From Erpobdella octoculata (taxonomy: Eukaryota > Annelida > Clitellata > Hirudinida > Erpobdellidae), in the NCBI GenBank assembly GCA_963978895.1, contig CAXBUH010000059.1, positions 89,107-153,106 of the forward strand: a stretch of 64,000 bases of DNA. Reading direction: 5' to 3'. Below the pieces are notes generated by a model. The model made no database searches and was not told the origin of the DNA. It was given only the letters and a program-made list of their open reading frames with translations. Numbering within the stretch: position 1 is the first letter of the stretch; every line of letters begins with the position of its first letter. The translations under genes and the position numbers were made by a program. Shown piece after piece: positions 41,440 through 52,679 of this stretch.

Positions 41440-43051
41440 CTATGTGTGTTCCCTATTTCCACATGGGCCAGGCAGACAAAATAGTGAAGCAGCCTGGGTT
41501 GAAAATGGTGTGCGCCAGTGGCATAAAATGAACAGTCGCGGCAAGAAAGGCAAAAAAGGAAAATTGACGGAACATTTTTCATCAAACAGTCATGAAGCTT
41601 CATTATCAGACTATTTCAATTATTGTAATAAAGTTCAGCACGTCGATCTTCTCTTAGATAAAGAAAGGCGTCAAATTTTTATTCGTGAAGAAGAAGAAAT
41701 GGAGTCTAACCGATGCGTAATAAAAATCCTAATTGATTTGGCCTGAACATTGGGTAGACAAGGTATAGCATTTCGTGGTGATGATAGCGATGAAAATGGA
41801 AATTTTCAGCAATTTGTGCATCTTATGTCGCGTCATAACTTAGTACTGAAACGATGGTTAAACAACGCACACCTGAGAAAATATCATGTGATTTATCTGA
41901 GCGCCCAATCCCAAAATGAGTTCATTCAGCTGCTTGGTCAAGCTGTTCAACTGAAAGTGGTCTCTGAAGTTAACCAAGCTTCAATGTATGCGATAATGGC
42001 TGATACAACTCCCGATGTGTCACACAGTGACAAGTTGGCGATTGCTGTGAGATATGTTAACAATAATTGCTGTATCAAAGAAAGAGTTGTGCAAGTTTGC
42101 GAGGTTACTAACTGGTATCGGAATTGCCGAGTCGATGTTATCGGCAATGAATAACCTTCGAATTGATGTTAATGGGATGGTTTTTCAAGGTTATGATTAT
42201 GCCAGTTCTATGCCAAGCAACCACATTGATGCTGCAAAAAATATGTAGTAACTTTGACATAGATGCAATTGCAATACAAATTTACGAAATTCGCCATAGA
42301 CGAAAGCTGATTCCAGCTCGTTTTGATGACAGACCTGAGACAGCCTGTAACATGAATTTCTACCAATATTACTCGCAGCAACTCAATTGTGTGTTGGACA
42401 CGCTTATTCACGAAATGAATGAAAATTTACTGGCATCCTGGGTTAGCATTGAGCCATTTTCTATTCTTCAACAGCATACAAAAACATTTGACATAAAAGA
42501 TGTTGAAAAACTGTGTATCGTGATGCCAAATAATGGAGTAATCACTGATGTTTATTCATTCCAAGCCGAACTTGAAATTTTTATGAATACATTCAGTGAA
42601 TCAGAAACTCCAGCAAACAATGATCGTTTGAAACGATCCTGGCAAAAACGACAAATATTTCCTGGGGTTTTCAAAGTTTTCAAGTTAATGGCGTCAGCTC
42701 CTGTATCTGTGGCTAGTGATGAAAGAACGTTTAGCAAATTAAAATTTGTAAAAACTTATTTGCGTTCCACGATGACGGATGATATTGCTGGCTTCAGAAA
42801 AGGACTTTCTGGACAACATCGATCTTGATGAATTGGTGAAAAAGTGGTCCATAATAAAACAAAGACGCATCCGAATTAATTAAATATTTTTGAATTATTT
42901 TAATATTGCAATTTTTTGAACCAATACGTGTTTTTTTTAATATACAATACATAAAATCAATAAGTTATTTGAATAAAAAAGTACGAAAAACTTTGTCGGT
43001 AAAATGTGGCTGTTACACCCCCCAAGAATTGGTATGCTAGCTACGACCCTG
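41440..43051 (+). pseudogene. DUF4371/ZMYM1-like hAT transposase with right terminus
   Basis: Frames from 41444, 41750, 42054 and 42163 join to give a near-complete transposase: QGIAFRGDDSDENGNFQQFV and FRG/NF motifs, MYAIMADTTPDVSHSDKLAI (catalytic first Asp region), a deletion after YDYASSMPSNHIDAAKNM, then IRHRRKLIPARFDD and finally SVASDERTFSKLKFVKTYLR, the C-terminal dimerisation motif. The frame shifts again to NIDLDELVKKW. The right terminus GCTACGACCCTG ends at 43051. At least three frame breaks and the internal deletion make it inactive. Confidence 0.85.
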
Positions 43052-43306
43052 AACTGGATAAGGATCATAATTCAATTTTATGAACAATTAGGCATCACAC
43101 TTACTTTTACCTGTATTTGTCAAATCCACCAGAAAAGATTTAACTTCAGCTTTTGCAATTGATAATTGATAATATCTTCACAAATCAACATGCTCTCTCA
43201 GATCCTGATTGATATTCAAGATCATTTCCCCATTATTCCTGTCAATTGATCATGTTTTTAATGTAAATTCTTAAATTAAAAGAGTTGGATTGAAAATACA
43301 CACTAA

Positions 43307-43725
43307 CAGAGGCGACGATTGAGGGGGACTGGCGGAGCAACGCCCCCCCCCCCAAATTTTTTCCACCAAATAGAAAAAATATCTTTCTTAGCTCATTTAT
43401 TTAGATTAGTTGATAAACATATTATTTTTCATACATTTTGAATTATATCTACTTAGTTATATCATATATCTCTGCTAATATTTTTAATATTTTAGAAACC
43501 CTTTGTTACATTCATAATTTAAACGTTTTTTTTTTGTCTGCGTTCAATATTAAATAAAAGGTAATATTTTTATAAACTGTTTTTTTAATTAATATGATGT
43601 TTAGCATGAAAATACAACATTCTAGTGTATATTGGCATGGTCATTTGAATTTGAAGATTCTCTAGGTTGAATTTAAAAATTTTCGCCCCCTCCCCCCCAG
43701 AGATTTCGCTTAATCGCTGCCTCTG
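43307..43725. mobile_element. Non-autonomous hAT element (419 bp) with 8-bp TSD
   Basis: The left end is CAGAGGCGACGATTGAGGG. The right end reverse-complemented is CAGAGGCAGCGATTAAGCG. The flanking 8-mers are CACACTAA (43299-43306) and CAAACTAA (43726-43733), one mismatch apart. The interior shares sequence with 40731-41150 and with 46600-46920. Confidence 0.9.
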
Positions 43726-45515
43726 CAAACTAATAACAATGATCTTTTTAAGATCGGCTGTCACTGATTGGTCAGACATTATTCAAACTACAGAAATTAC
43801 ATTAGCATACCCCTTGCTTACTGAAAAATATCTTGGAGCCTACAACTTATGTTTTCCTTCGATTGCTGATGCACAGAAGGTAAATAAGTTTGAAAAAGAA
43901 TGGAAGACTTTATTGCGTCTTATGGAAGAAGTGTAATCTTTGATGAGTCTGGTTGCAAAATTGTTAACAAAATCATCAATGTATCGGAAGAGTATATTCT
44001 TGGGACTGCAACTAATGTTAATGGGCTGTATAAGCATGACAAAAGTAAAAATACTTCTGTTTCTTCTGCAACAAGTGTCCTCACTCATAATCTGTGGCAT
44101 CGCAGATTAGGTCATCTGAATCACCAGTCGATTAATCAATTTTGTCGAAATATGGCCAACAAGATTAAACAAAATAAAAATAGCACAAGTCCTTGTGAGG
44201 CCTGCGTCAAGTGCAAACAGAGTCGAAAACCGTTTGTGGCAACTGGTACAAGAGGTTCTAAAAAACCTCTGGAACTGGTTAACTCAGATGTTTGTGGTCA
44301 GTTCTCAACCACATCAGCTGTCAAGGCGACATATTTTCTAACGTTCATTGATGATTTCACAAGGTACAGTTTTGGTTATTTTTTGAATTCCAAGACTCAA
44401 GTTGTTGAAAAGTTCAGAGAATTCAAATCTCTAGTCGAAAATCAAAAGAATAAAAAAATCAAAGTCCTCCGGACAGACAATGGTTCAGAATATGTTAATG
44501 ACCAGTTTCTCAGAATTCTTAGTCAAAATGGCATTAGAAATGAAAAAACTGTTCGGTACATGCCAGAACAAAATGGGATTGCAGAAAGATTCAATAGAAC
44601 ATTGGTTGAATGTGCCAGAAGTATGCTTTTAGATTCAGGAGTCAGCAGGGATCTTTGGGCTGAACAGTTGCAACAGCCGCTTATCTAAAGAACCGATCTC
44701 CTACCAAAGCTTTAAAAAAGGTTACACCTTACAAAGCATGGACAAAAAGAAACCCCAATTTAAGTCATTTCCGAATTTTTGGTTACAAGGCATTGGGACA
44801 CATTCCTGCATCGTTCAGAAAGAAATTTCATTCTAAGTCTAAAGAATACATATTTGTTGGTTACGGCGAGAATACAAAAGGGTACAGGCTAATTGATCCA
44901 TCTACAAAAAAAATGAGGATAGCCAGAGATGTAGTTTTCTTTGAAAAACAGTTTGTATCATCTGAAAATATCTCTCCTTTTGGCAATGATGGATTGTCAG
45001 ATCAAGCAACAAAGATTCCTGTTGTAGTGAACAAGAATAACATTGGTGCTGGTATTGTTCAACATCAGATCATCCGAACTCCTGTTGAAATGGGGAACAT
45101 ACAAAGAGACTGTGTTTCTTCTGAGTCTCAAGATGATGAATTTGATGAACTTAAAGAGGCTGACGAAATACTCCCTGCAGAAGATAGACTTAAGAGAAAC
45201 AGGAATATCTTCAATGAGCAGTTCATAGTCTATCAGGCAGCTCAGTGCACAAATGAAGATCCAACAACCCTTTTGGAAGCAGTTCATTCTCCAGAGTCAA
45301 ATGATTGGAAGTGTGCAATGGAAGATGAAATACAGGCACACATGGAGAACAGAACTGTGATTCTGACTGGGCTGGAGACAAGCTTGATATTGAGTCAACA
45401 ACTGGTTACACATTCTTACTTGCTGGAGCAGTTGTGAGTTGGAATTAAAAGAAGCAACCCACTGTTGCAAAATCAACGACAGAAGCAGAGTACATGGCTC
45501 TCAGTGTAGCTGCTG

Positions 45516-47007
45516 CAGAGGCGTGGATTGGGAGGGGCTGAGGGGGGCCACGGCCCCTCTCAAGATTTTTCCACCAAATAGAAAAAACAAGTAAATTAAA
45601 AACGAATTTTTAAAACCAATGCTCTTATATGTAATTAAAACACAAATTTTGCAGTCACTTTTTTCTTATATTACTCTTTTATTTTATATTAAAGTCGAAA
45701 TATCTTAATTATATCGAAATATCGAAATTAATTAAAATTAACTAAATTAATTGACTTATTGTAAAACTAATAATTGAATATTGCATTGTCTTCTATTTTG
45801 AGCATGTATGCAAAATTTGAAAAAAATCTATCATCAGGAAGTGACTCAAAAATTGATTGCAAGATTTGAAACAGACAGAGAAACAGACAGACAGAGAAAC
45901 AGAGACGACGAGTTAATAAAAGCATTGGTAATTATCTTTTCTAGCTCACCCATGAATGAGTATTTAGATTATTTGATAAAAAAAGTATTTATTAAACTTT
46001 TTGAATTATATCTACTTATAATCTACCTACTGCTAATATTTTTCAATCTTTTAGTGCTTAGTTTCTCGCACTTCTTACTTTTCTCATAATTATCTCTCCA
46101 TCTCTTGTTCTTTTTCACTGGCTTCCTCTTAAATATAGGGTGATTTTTAAAATTTGCTTACTAATGGTTAAAATTAAAAATTGTTTTTCTCCATTCTACT
46201 TAACTAACTTAATAAAAATCCTTCCTAAGTCTGGTCTTCGATCTTTCTCTCTTAGCCACTTTCGAATCTTTTCTGTTAAGCATTCTTTTCCTAAACGCTC
46301 TTTTTCCTACTCTGGTCCTTTTCTCTGGAACTCTCTTCCTACTTCTTTTACTAAATCTACTTCTCTCGCTGTTTTCCGTCGGGGGCTTAAAACATATCTG
46401 TTTAATAAGTTCATGTCCAAACACTATTGAACGCCAAGGAAATAGCGCTATAGAAATTTAATCGATTGATTGCTTGCTTTCGGTCCATCCGATCCAACTC
46501 TTATGAAATTTAAACTCGTGTATATGTCCTAGCTTGACGAACAATTAGCATATTCTTATCCTACACAGTTGCTTGAGCTCTTTCACCAAGATTTTTCCAA
46601 TTCATTTTAAATTATTTTTATTAGCTCACACACGATTGAGTATTTAGATTAGTTGATGAAAGCAATATTTATTATACTTGTTGATTAATATCCAATTAGT
46701 TAAAAATCTCTGCTATTGTTTTCCGATCTTTTATTAGTACCTTTAGTCTATTTGATCTTGATGATTCAGTGGACAATTTTGTAAAAATGAAAGAACGTCG
46801 ATACCCTTTGTTACATTCATAATTTAAACGCTTTTGTCTGCACTCAATATTAAATAAAAGTTAACTTTTTTTTAACTGTTTTTTTAACTAAAATGAAAAT
46901 ACAACATACAAATGTATATTGGGATAGTCATTTTTGTTTGAAGTTTCTCTGGGTTAAAGTTAAAAAATCTTCGCCCCCCTCAACATTTTGCTGAATCCAC
47001 GCCTCTG
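45516..47007. mobile_element. Non-autonomous hAT element (1492 bp) inside Copia RNase H, perfect 8-bp TSD
   Basis: The left end is CAGAGGCGTGGATTGGGAGG. The right end reverse-complemented is CAGAGGCGTGGATTCAGC. The flanks are identical AGCTGCTG (45508-45515 and 47008-47015). It carries a nested LINE tail (about 46085-46475) and AT-rich filler shared with other copies (TAGCTCA...ATTTAGATTAGTTGAT). There is no transposase. Confidence 0.95.
46085..46475 (+). mobile_element. CR1/L2-like LINE 3' end nested in hAT element
   Basis: The ORF 46140-46430 ends LRSFSLSHFRIFSVKHSFPK, then SGPFLWNSLPTSFTK and FRRGLKTYLFNKFM, the typical last residues of a CR1/L2 polyprotein. A short 3' UTR follows with ATAGCGCTATAGAAAT and an ATTGATTG tail. 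It matches the split copy at 9640-10740. Confidence 0.8.
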
Positions 47008-47059
47008 AGCTGCTGCTGAAGCAATCTGGTTGAAGGGACTCTTAAAGGAACTTTAACCT

Positions 47060-47956
47060 TCTGTCTCTGATGTTGTTAAATCTACTGTGACAAAAAAGGA
47101 GCTGTTGATCTTAGCAAGAATCCTGGATTTCGACCAAAAACAAAGCATATTGGAATTCAGCATCACTTTATGAGAGAATGTGTTGCTATGGGGGATATCC
47201 AAGTCGAAAGATTGGCCACGGAGAAAATGATTAAGGGAAATTCAGGTGCTGATGCTAAATCTTTTCAGTTATCTATGAGCAATTTTAGTTGGATCATCGC
47301 TGCTGTGATTACTGAAAACATTTTGGGACTCATTTGACCTTTATCTATAAGTTTGCCAGCCGAAGATTGCGATCTTGTCTATGCTTACGAAGAAGCCCAA
47401 ACGTTAATATCTGTCCTTGAGGAAGAACGTTGCAATGAAAAATTGGACGAGCTTTTTGTCAGAGCAGTAAATATTGGAGAAAAAACTTTCGGAAAACTCT
47501 TTCATCCGTCCAAACCAAGAACGGCTAAACTTTCCAAAAATACATCTAAGGCAGGTGACAATGTTCAGAGTGACAAAGAATATTTTTGGATTAATGTTTA
47601 TTTTCCATTCTTGGATGAAACTATAACTCACATGAAAGAGCGTTTTCCAAAAAAACTTCGAGAAGTTCTCTTGGCTGTTTATCTTCTTCCAAACAAACTG
47701 GACAATCTTGGCACTCAAGAAGAAGAGAGTATCCAGAACAAGTTTTTTTTCAGATATGCTAAACCCTTCATCATATCACCAAGAAGTTTTGTGCTGGAAA
47801 GAAAAGCAAAAACAGAACAATATTTAGGTTGCGACAATAAAAGAAGCATTGGACACTTGCATATCTTCTTTCTATCCTAATATATCGACCATTTTGAAAC
47901 TGCTGCTGACGTTGCCAGTTGGATCATGTTGTTGTGAACGGTCGCTTTGTGCTTTA
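47060..47956 (+). pseudogene. hAT transposase fragment (P52rIPK/ZMYM-like), C-terminal half
   Basis: The ORF 47353-47880 reads DCDLVYAYEEAQTLISVLEE, RAVNIGEKTFGKLFHPSKPR, YFWINVYFPFLDETITHMKE and RFPKK. After a frameshift, CISSFYPNISTILKLLLTLP and SCCCERSLCALK give the hAT C-terminal dimerisation motif. The pattern matches the 52-kDa repressor/P52rIPK hAT family. It ends abruptly at the long inverted repeat. Confidence 0.8.
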
Positions 47957-48990
47957 AAAATTGCATAAAATCAACATTGGCTCTTCTTTGAGAAAATCGA
48001 ATTTGTTTTAAACTGCTGCCTTGGGTATATCCGAGCCGCATTATCGAATAAAATGTCGGACCGTATACCAATTTCTTCGAGCAAACCGAAACATAAACAG
48101 ACGCTGCGATTGGACAATCGAGTCTAGCTCACTGTGGCTAATTATGCAAAATATTCAAAATATGCAAAGTGGCTACTCGTTAACACCTGCGTATTCTAAC
48201 GAACTTTAGGGAAAATTTTATTTTTAAGAAAATCTATTGGAGTTTACGATTACAAATTTTTATTAATAAAAATTTTGTTAAAAAATTAACAATTTAATAA
48301 AATCTAAGCATAGCATGCACGTGAAATGTTTCGTTTTAAACTCTTCCTTTGAAAACATTAAAAATGTGCATTTTTGGTGAACCCACCTTCTACACTTTTC
48401 ACACTCCACCCAGTCCCCACCTGCACCCTCTCCACCGTTCCCGCAATACAAACAATAGTTTGTCATGTTGTCCGATGCCAGCAGGATTTCTTTTAACCAC
48501 TGTTCCCTTTCACTATCTGGATTAAAAGAACCACTCAGATCTTCTCCACGATCCAGTCTTCTAATGAAAACGCCTACAAAAATACCACAATTGTAGGCAT
48601 CATTCTGATGCTTAGTCACGGGTGGCTTTTTAATGTTTAGACGTGATGGATTTATAAAAAAAGCAGTATTTTTCAAAAAAAAGTTTGTTAGAATACGCAG
48701 GAGGTGTTGACGAGTAGCCACTTTGCATATTTTGCATAATTAGCCACAGTGAGCTAGACTCGATTGTCCAATCGCAGCGTCTGTTTATGTTTCGGTTTGC
48801 TCGGAGAAATTGGTATACGGTTCGACGTTTTATTCGATAACTTTTTTATTTATTAACTTTGAGAAGCGAAAGTTATATTGTTGGATTTGATATTGAATTA
48901 TCTAAAAACAAGCGTCTCGGATATGCCCAGGGCAGTAGCTTAAAACAAATTCGATTTTCTCAAAAAAGAGCCAATGTTGATTTTATGCAA
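47957..48990 (-). mobile_element. Ulp1-PHD fragment enclosed by long (240-320 bp) inverted repeats
   Basis: The arms about 47957-48206 and 48688-48988 are inverted copies: both carry TTGCATAAAATCAACATTGG, GAGCAAACCGAAACATAAAC, TGGACAATCGAGTCTAGCTC and AGTGGCTACTCG. The left arm lacks about 75-85 bp present in the right. Between them, on the minus strand (48721-48278), lies NDAYNCGIFVGVFIRRLDRG, with the Ulp1 Cys motif, then the PHD finger CLYCGNGG...CEKC-WVHQKC-CMLC. Long terminal inverted repeats are a feature of MULE transposons, so this may be a non-autonomous relative of the element at 24545-26387. Confidence 0.7.
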
Positions 48991-49857
48991 TTTTCGGCAG
49001 AAAATCGTCGTTTTTCACTTATAACTTGTTTATTTGTTGAACCGAAGACAATCCAAATATACCATTCGATTTCATTTTTTAGACCCCATCCAACAATGTA
49101 TAGCACAGCCCCAGGGCAAGCATTTTTTTTTATAATTAGCATTGCCAGCCTCGAGGCTAACTTCACACACGTACATCTTTACTATTCTTTATTACCGAGA
49201 ACTACTTACTGTCGCTAAAATGCTATATTACTTTATTTTTAAATGTGTTTCTGTTTAACTTAGTCTTTTATTGTGTTTTCACTGTTATTTACGTTAAAGT
49301 ACCGGTTAATGTTAATTCGCAGCGAAATTTTCCGAGGACGCTATACTAGGAGATTACGTAACTCGTGTCGAGTAGAGCTGCGCGCCTTACAGCCTATACT
49401 TCAAAAAATATGTAGAAACAAAAAATAACCATGCTGAAAACCTGCAACATCATGAAAGGCTTTCATTGAAAGCCATCTAGTCGAAGATTTGTCTTCTTGT
49501 AAAAACAAAACGATATAATTTTGAGTCTTGACGCTCAAATTGATCGACAGTTGTGGCAGTGGGTAAAAAGCAGACTGCACGCTGTAGAATAGGACACGCG
49601 AAACAGGACGTTTGAATACCGGCGTTTTGGCTCTGGCTGATTTAGCGCTATTATTTTGGCTTCAGCCGATTTTGCTCGACCATTTTGTTAACGAAAGTTT
49701 TGATATCGACCGTTTTGGCGCCCGAACAATAGGCCGAGACATTTTGGCGCCGTTATGATTGGGAAACTAAAAATTTAATAACAAATACAATTTCCAAAAA
49801 ATTGTCAAATTAACATAATAAAACTTTATTTTTCTAGTAATATAAGAACGAGATAGA
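48991..49857. other. Unassigned DNA including a copy related to the 52.3-kb palindrome
   Basis: 48999-49135 contains AATCGTCGTTTTTCACTTATAA, then CCAACAATGTATAGCACAGCC and a T-run. It is a diverged relative of one arm of the palindrome at 52158-52500. The remainder (49150-49857) shows no gene. Confidence 0.5.
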
Positions 49858-50414
49858 CAGAGGCGTAGCCAGGGTCTTCTTCGCCCAGGGACAAAACACA
49901 AAATCTGCACCCCCTACATAACCTCTATTGCTTCTTGCTTCCAAAAAAAACCTGATGATCTGGAGGAGTGGTAGTAGGAGCCACTTTTCAAATAAGATTC
50001 GAAACCCTCTTTTCATTTTTCCTTCCAAAAAAACTTGAAGACCGGGGGATAGTCGGAGCCATGGAAATTGCTAGATACAGCAGAATAATAATGAAACAAG
50101 TAAAAGAAAAACGAGTTTTTCAAAACAAACTTTGATTTCAAATACACTCGATTTAGAAATACAAAAGTTGTTCAAATTGAGTTTTTTTTAATTGAATCAT
50201 GTATTGTCATCCAATATAAAGCTATGCTGAAAGTTTCAACTAGCTAGTCAAAAAGCTGGTTAAATTTTACTTGCAAAATTTGCGTACAGAGAAGGACACA
50301 CACACAAACAAACAAACAGAAATTGTAAAAAAACTTTTTTGTACACTGAAAATGCGTCTTTCCAGCCCTGCGCCAGAGACAACTGTCTTTTCTGCCACCC
50401 TCGCTACGCCTCTA
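49858..50414. mobile_element. Non-autonomous hAT element (557 bp) with perfect 8-bp TSD
   Basis: The left end is CAGAGGCGTAGCCAGGG. The right end reverse-complemented is TAGAGGCGTAGCGAGGG. The flanks are identical GAGATAGA at 49850-49857 and 50415-50422. The right terminal base is mutated (CTA instead of CTG). It includes ACACACACAAACAAACAAAC near 50300 and has no transposase. Confidence 0.93.
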
Positions 50415-51190
50415 GAGATAGAAAAACAAAGCGATATTTTTATGGCTAGTTTAATAGCAGTATTTTTACAATTTTCTCTAAAAGTTGTCTGGATGAAACA
50501 CTTTCTGGCATGCTTGACACAAAAAGCAGGGTTTCTTTCAGACGAAGTCTTTGTCCCCAACCCCAAAAATAAAAATCAACAGTACATAAACTCATAACAT
50601 AACAAAATATAACCATGACATATTTAAAAACATTATATATTGATTTTGACCAAGTAGAATCAGAGACTGTCAGAGAGCAAATAAATATTGGCACGTTTTG
50701 CCATATAAAATTATTTTGTTAGCGTCGCACAAAGCAGTTTTCATAAACGGTTAAAATCTTTTACCTTTTTTACAAACTTTTATTTAGATTACAATCTCTG
50801 TTTGTGTGTGTGTGTTGCTTTCTGTGTACACAAATCTTGCAAGTGAAATTTAACCAGCTTTTTGACTAGCTAAGAAGCTGAAACTTTCAGCATATCTCTA
50901 TATTGGATGACAATACATGATTCGATTAAAAAAAAACAAAAAAAAACGTAATTTGAACATCTTTCGTATACATACACACAGACAGACACACATAGACTTT
51001 ATTTGAAATCAAAGTTTGTGTTAAAAAAAACTCGTTTTTTCCTTTACTTGTTTATTATAAAGTGTATGGTTGAATGCAACAAGTAAATGAAAAAATAAAT
51101 TTTTCAATACAAACTTTTTTCAATTGAATCATGTATTGTCATCCAATATAAAGCTATGCTGGAAGTTTCAGCTTCCTGCTGTTAAACACA
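50100..51190. repeat. Dispersed repeat in three copies, one inverted
   Basis: TTGAATCATGTATTGTCATC + CAATATAAAGCTATGCTGAA occurs at about 50190-50235 (+) and 51120-51165 (+), and inverted at about 50880-50925. Flanking sequences (ACTAGCTAGTCAAAAAGCTG; ACACACA...GACA) are shared too. The first and inverted copies face each other across about 550 bp. The ORFs seen here are repeat-derived. Confidence 0.8.
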
Positions 51191-52157
51191 TTTTGCAGTG
51201 AATTGGTTAAAAAGGCTCAAAATTTTTAAATATATGCCAAATATAAGAACTATTGATGGTCGAGAGGTGAATTTGGTAAGAATAAAGCCTCGTGCTTCAG
51301 TTAAACAAAATGAAGTTGCAATTATTTGTTAAAACGTCTAATGGGGTCCCGGGCTCTTCGGGCCCTCCCCCTGGATCCGCCGTTGACTATAAACTATTAT
51401 AAAAAAAGCCTATTCGGCTGGTCCTTTAACTTTTCAGCATCTCTCTTTCCTCTTGTCTTATCAGTAGTTCATTCCCTCGTGATATCATTATCGGACAATT
51501 TGTATTTTATATTTGTTCGAGACTCCACGATCCCAACGTGTTAAAATCAGGCCCGTATGCAGTATTTAGTGAGTGGGGGCTATGAAAAATAGTAGGGGGG
51601 CTACTGACGAACAATGGCACCAAAAAATCCTGAGCGCGAACGCCGAAGGTGCGAAGCCCCTCACGATAAGGAGATTCGCCAAAAACGAGGCAAAACCGAT
51701 TCGACTGAAATAGTTTATCAAATTATATAATTGAATAATAGTTTGATTCAATCAATTTGCAATCAAGAGTGTTTAGGCGAAATAAAACCTTGGCACTTGT
51801 CATATATAACTTTAAATTTAAAAAATTTTTTTAGAAGCCAGCAATGATTTGTGCGGGAAGGCGGACCCTCTCGGGCCTTTATTCGGTTGGTTTCTACTTA
51901 ACCCATAGATATAGTGAGTATCTATATCTATGACTTAACCTATCTCAGTTCTCAAAATTATGCGAAGTCAGATGATTTTTTTTGGATTATCTGCATTGTG
52001 CTCGGATTGATAAAAATTTCTATTTTATGTTTCACGAAATCATCCTGCATCCAACAAGACAAAAATTATTTATAAAACCAGTTTATCTTGCCGTTTTCTC
52101 CGATCAACTCAGCCGGCTCTGTGGCACCTAAAACAGTAGATGTTCTGATATGAGGCA
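51191..52157. other. Unassigned sequence with possible hAT termini
   Basis: At 51549 CAGGCCCGTATGCAG followed by GTGGGGGC, and near 51587-51601 TAGTAGGGGGGCTACTG, look like hAT-type terminal zones. No matching partner was found. Short ORFs here show no domain. Confidence 0.4.
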
Positions 52158-52500
52158 GAAGTTGGCTGCGCAGCTGGATCCCCGAACTATAGTGCAAAAA
52201 AAAGTTCGTGCATTGGGGTTGTGCTATAGATTGTTGGAAAGGTATTTAAAAAAGAAATATAATGGTGTAAAAATAAATTTAATATTGCAAAAAATAAAAA
52301 AGTTATAGACGAAAAACCGTCGCGTCGAGGGACGGCGACGGTTTTTCGTCTATAACTTTTTTATTTTTTGCAATATTAAATTTATTTTTACACCATTATA
52401 TTTCTTTTTTAAATACCTTTCCAACAATCTATAGCACAACCCCAATGCACGAACTTTTTTTTGCACTATAGTTCGGGGATCCAGCTGCGCAGCCAACTTC
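52158..52500. repeat. 343-bp near-perfect palindrome (foldback element)
   Basis: From GAAGTTGGCTGCGCAGCTGG at 52158 to its exact reverse complement ending at 52500, the two arms of about 165 bp are essentially identical around a centre at 52329 (GTCGAGGGAC spacer between CCGTCGC and GCGACGG). Arms include GTTGTGCTATAGATTGTTGG and TTTAATATTGCAAAAAATAA. A related diverged single arm is at 48999-49135, so it is a foldback or MITE family member. No coding sequence is seen. Confidence 0.95.
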
Positions 52501-52679
52501 TCCCTCGTTAAAAAGAGAACCTAAGTAAAATTATTATCACTGTAGTAACAACTGAGCGTTTTAGATTTTAAAATGTAATAATTTTAAAAAAATGAAAAAA
52601 AAAATCTATATATCAGAGCATACGATCTTAGTATGTACAAGTAAAAGAGGAACGCAGCCACTTGTTTATTTCGATAAGT

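Larger units (their letters stand above)
43734..47060 (+). mobile_element. Copia (Ty1/copia) retrotransposon remnant, RT deleted, split by a hAT element
   Basis: From about 43897 the polyprotein reads SGCKIVNKIINVS, then HNLWHRRLGHLNHQSINQF (GAG-pre-integrase, with CEACVKCKQSRKP zinc-binding), and the integrase core with DVCGQFST, FIDDFTRYSFGYF, LRTDNGSEYVN and the Glu in MPEQNGIAERFNRTLVE. A frameshift at about 44685 leads to KALGHIPASFRKKFHSKSKE and FVGYGENTKGYRLIDP. After DWKCAMEDEIQAHMENRT the reverse transcriptase is missing and the frame jumps to NCDSDWAGDKLDIESTTGYT, the start of RNase H. This continues to STTEAEYMALSVAAAE, where a hAT element enters at 45516. After it (47008-47055) AEAIWLKGLLKEL ends the polyprotein. 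Confidence 0.9.
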
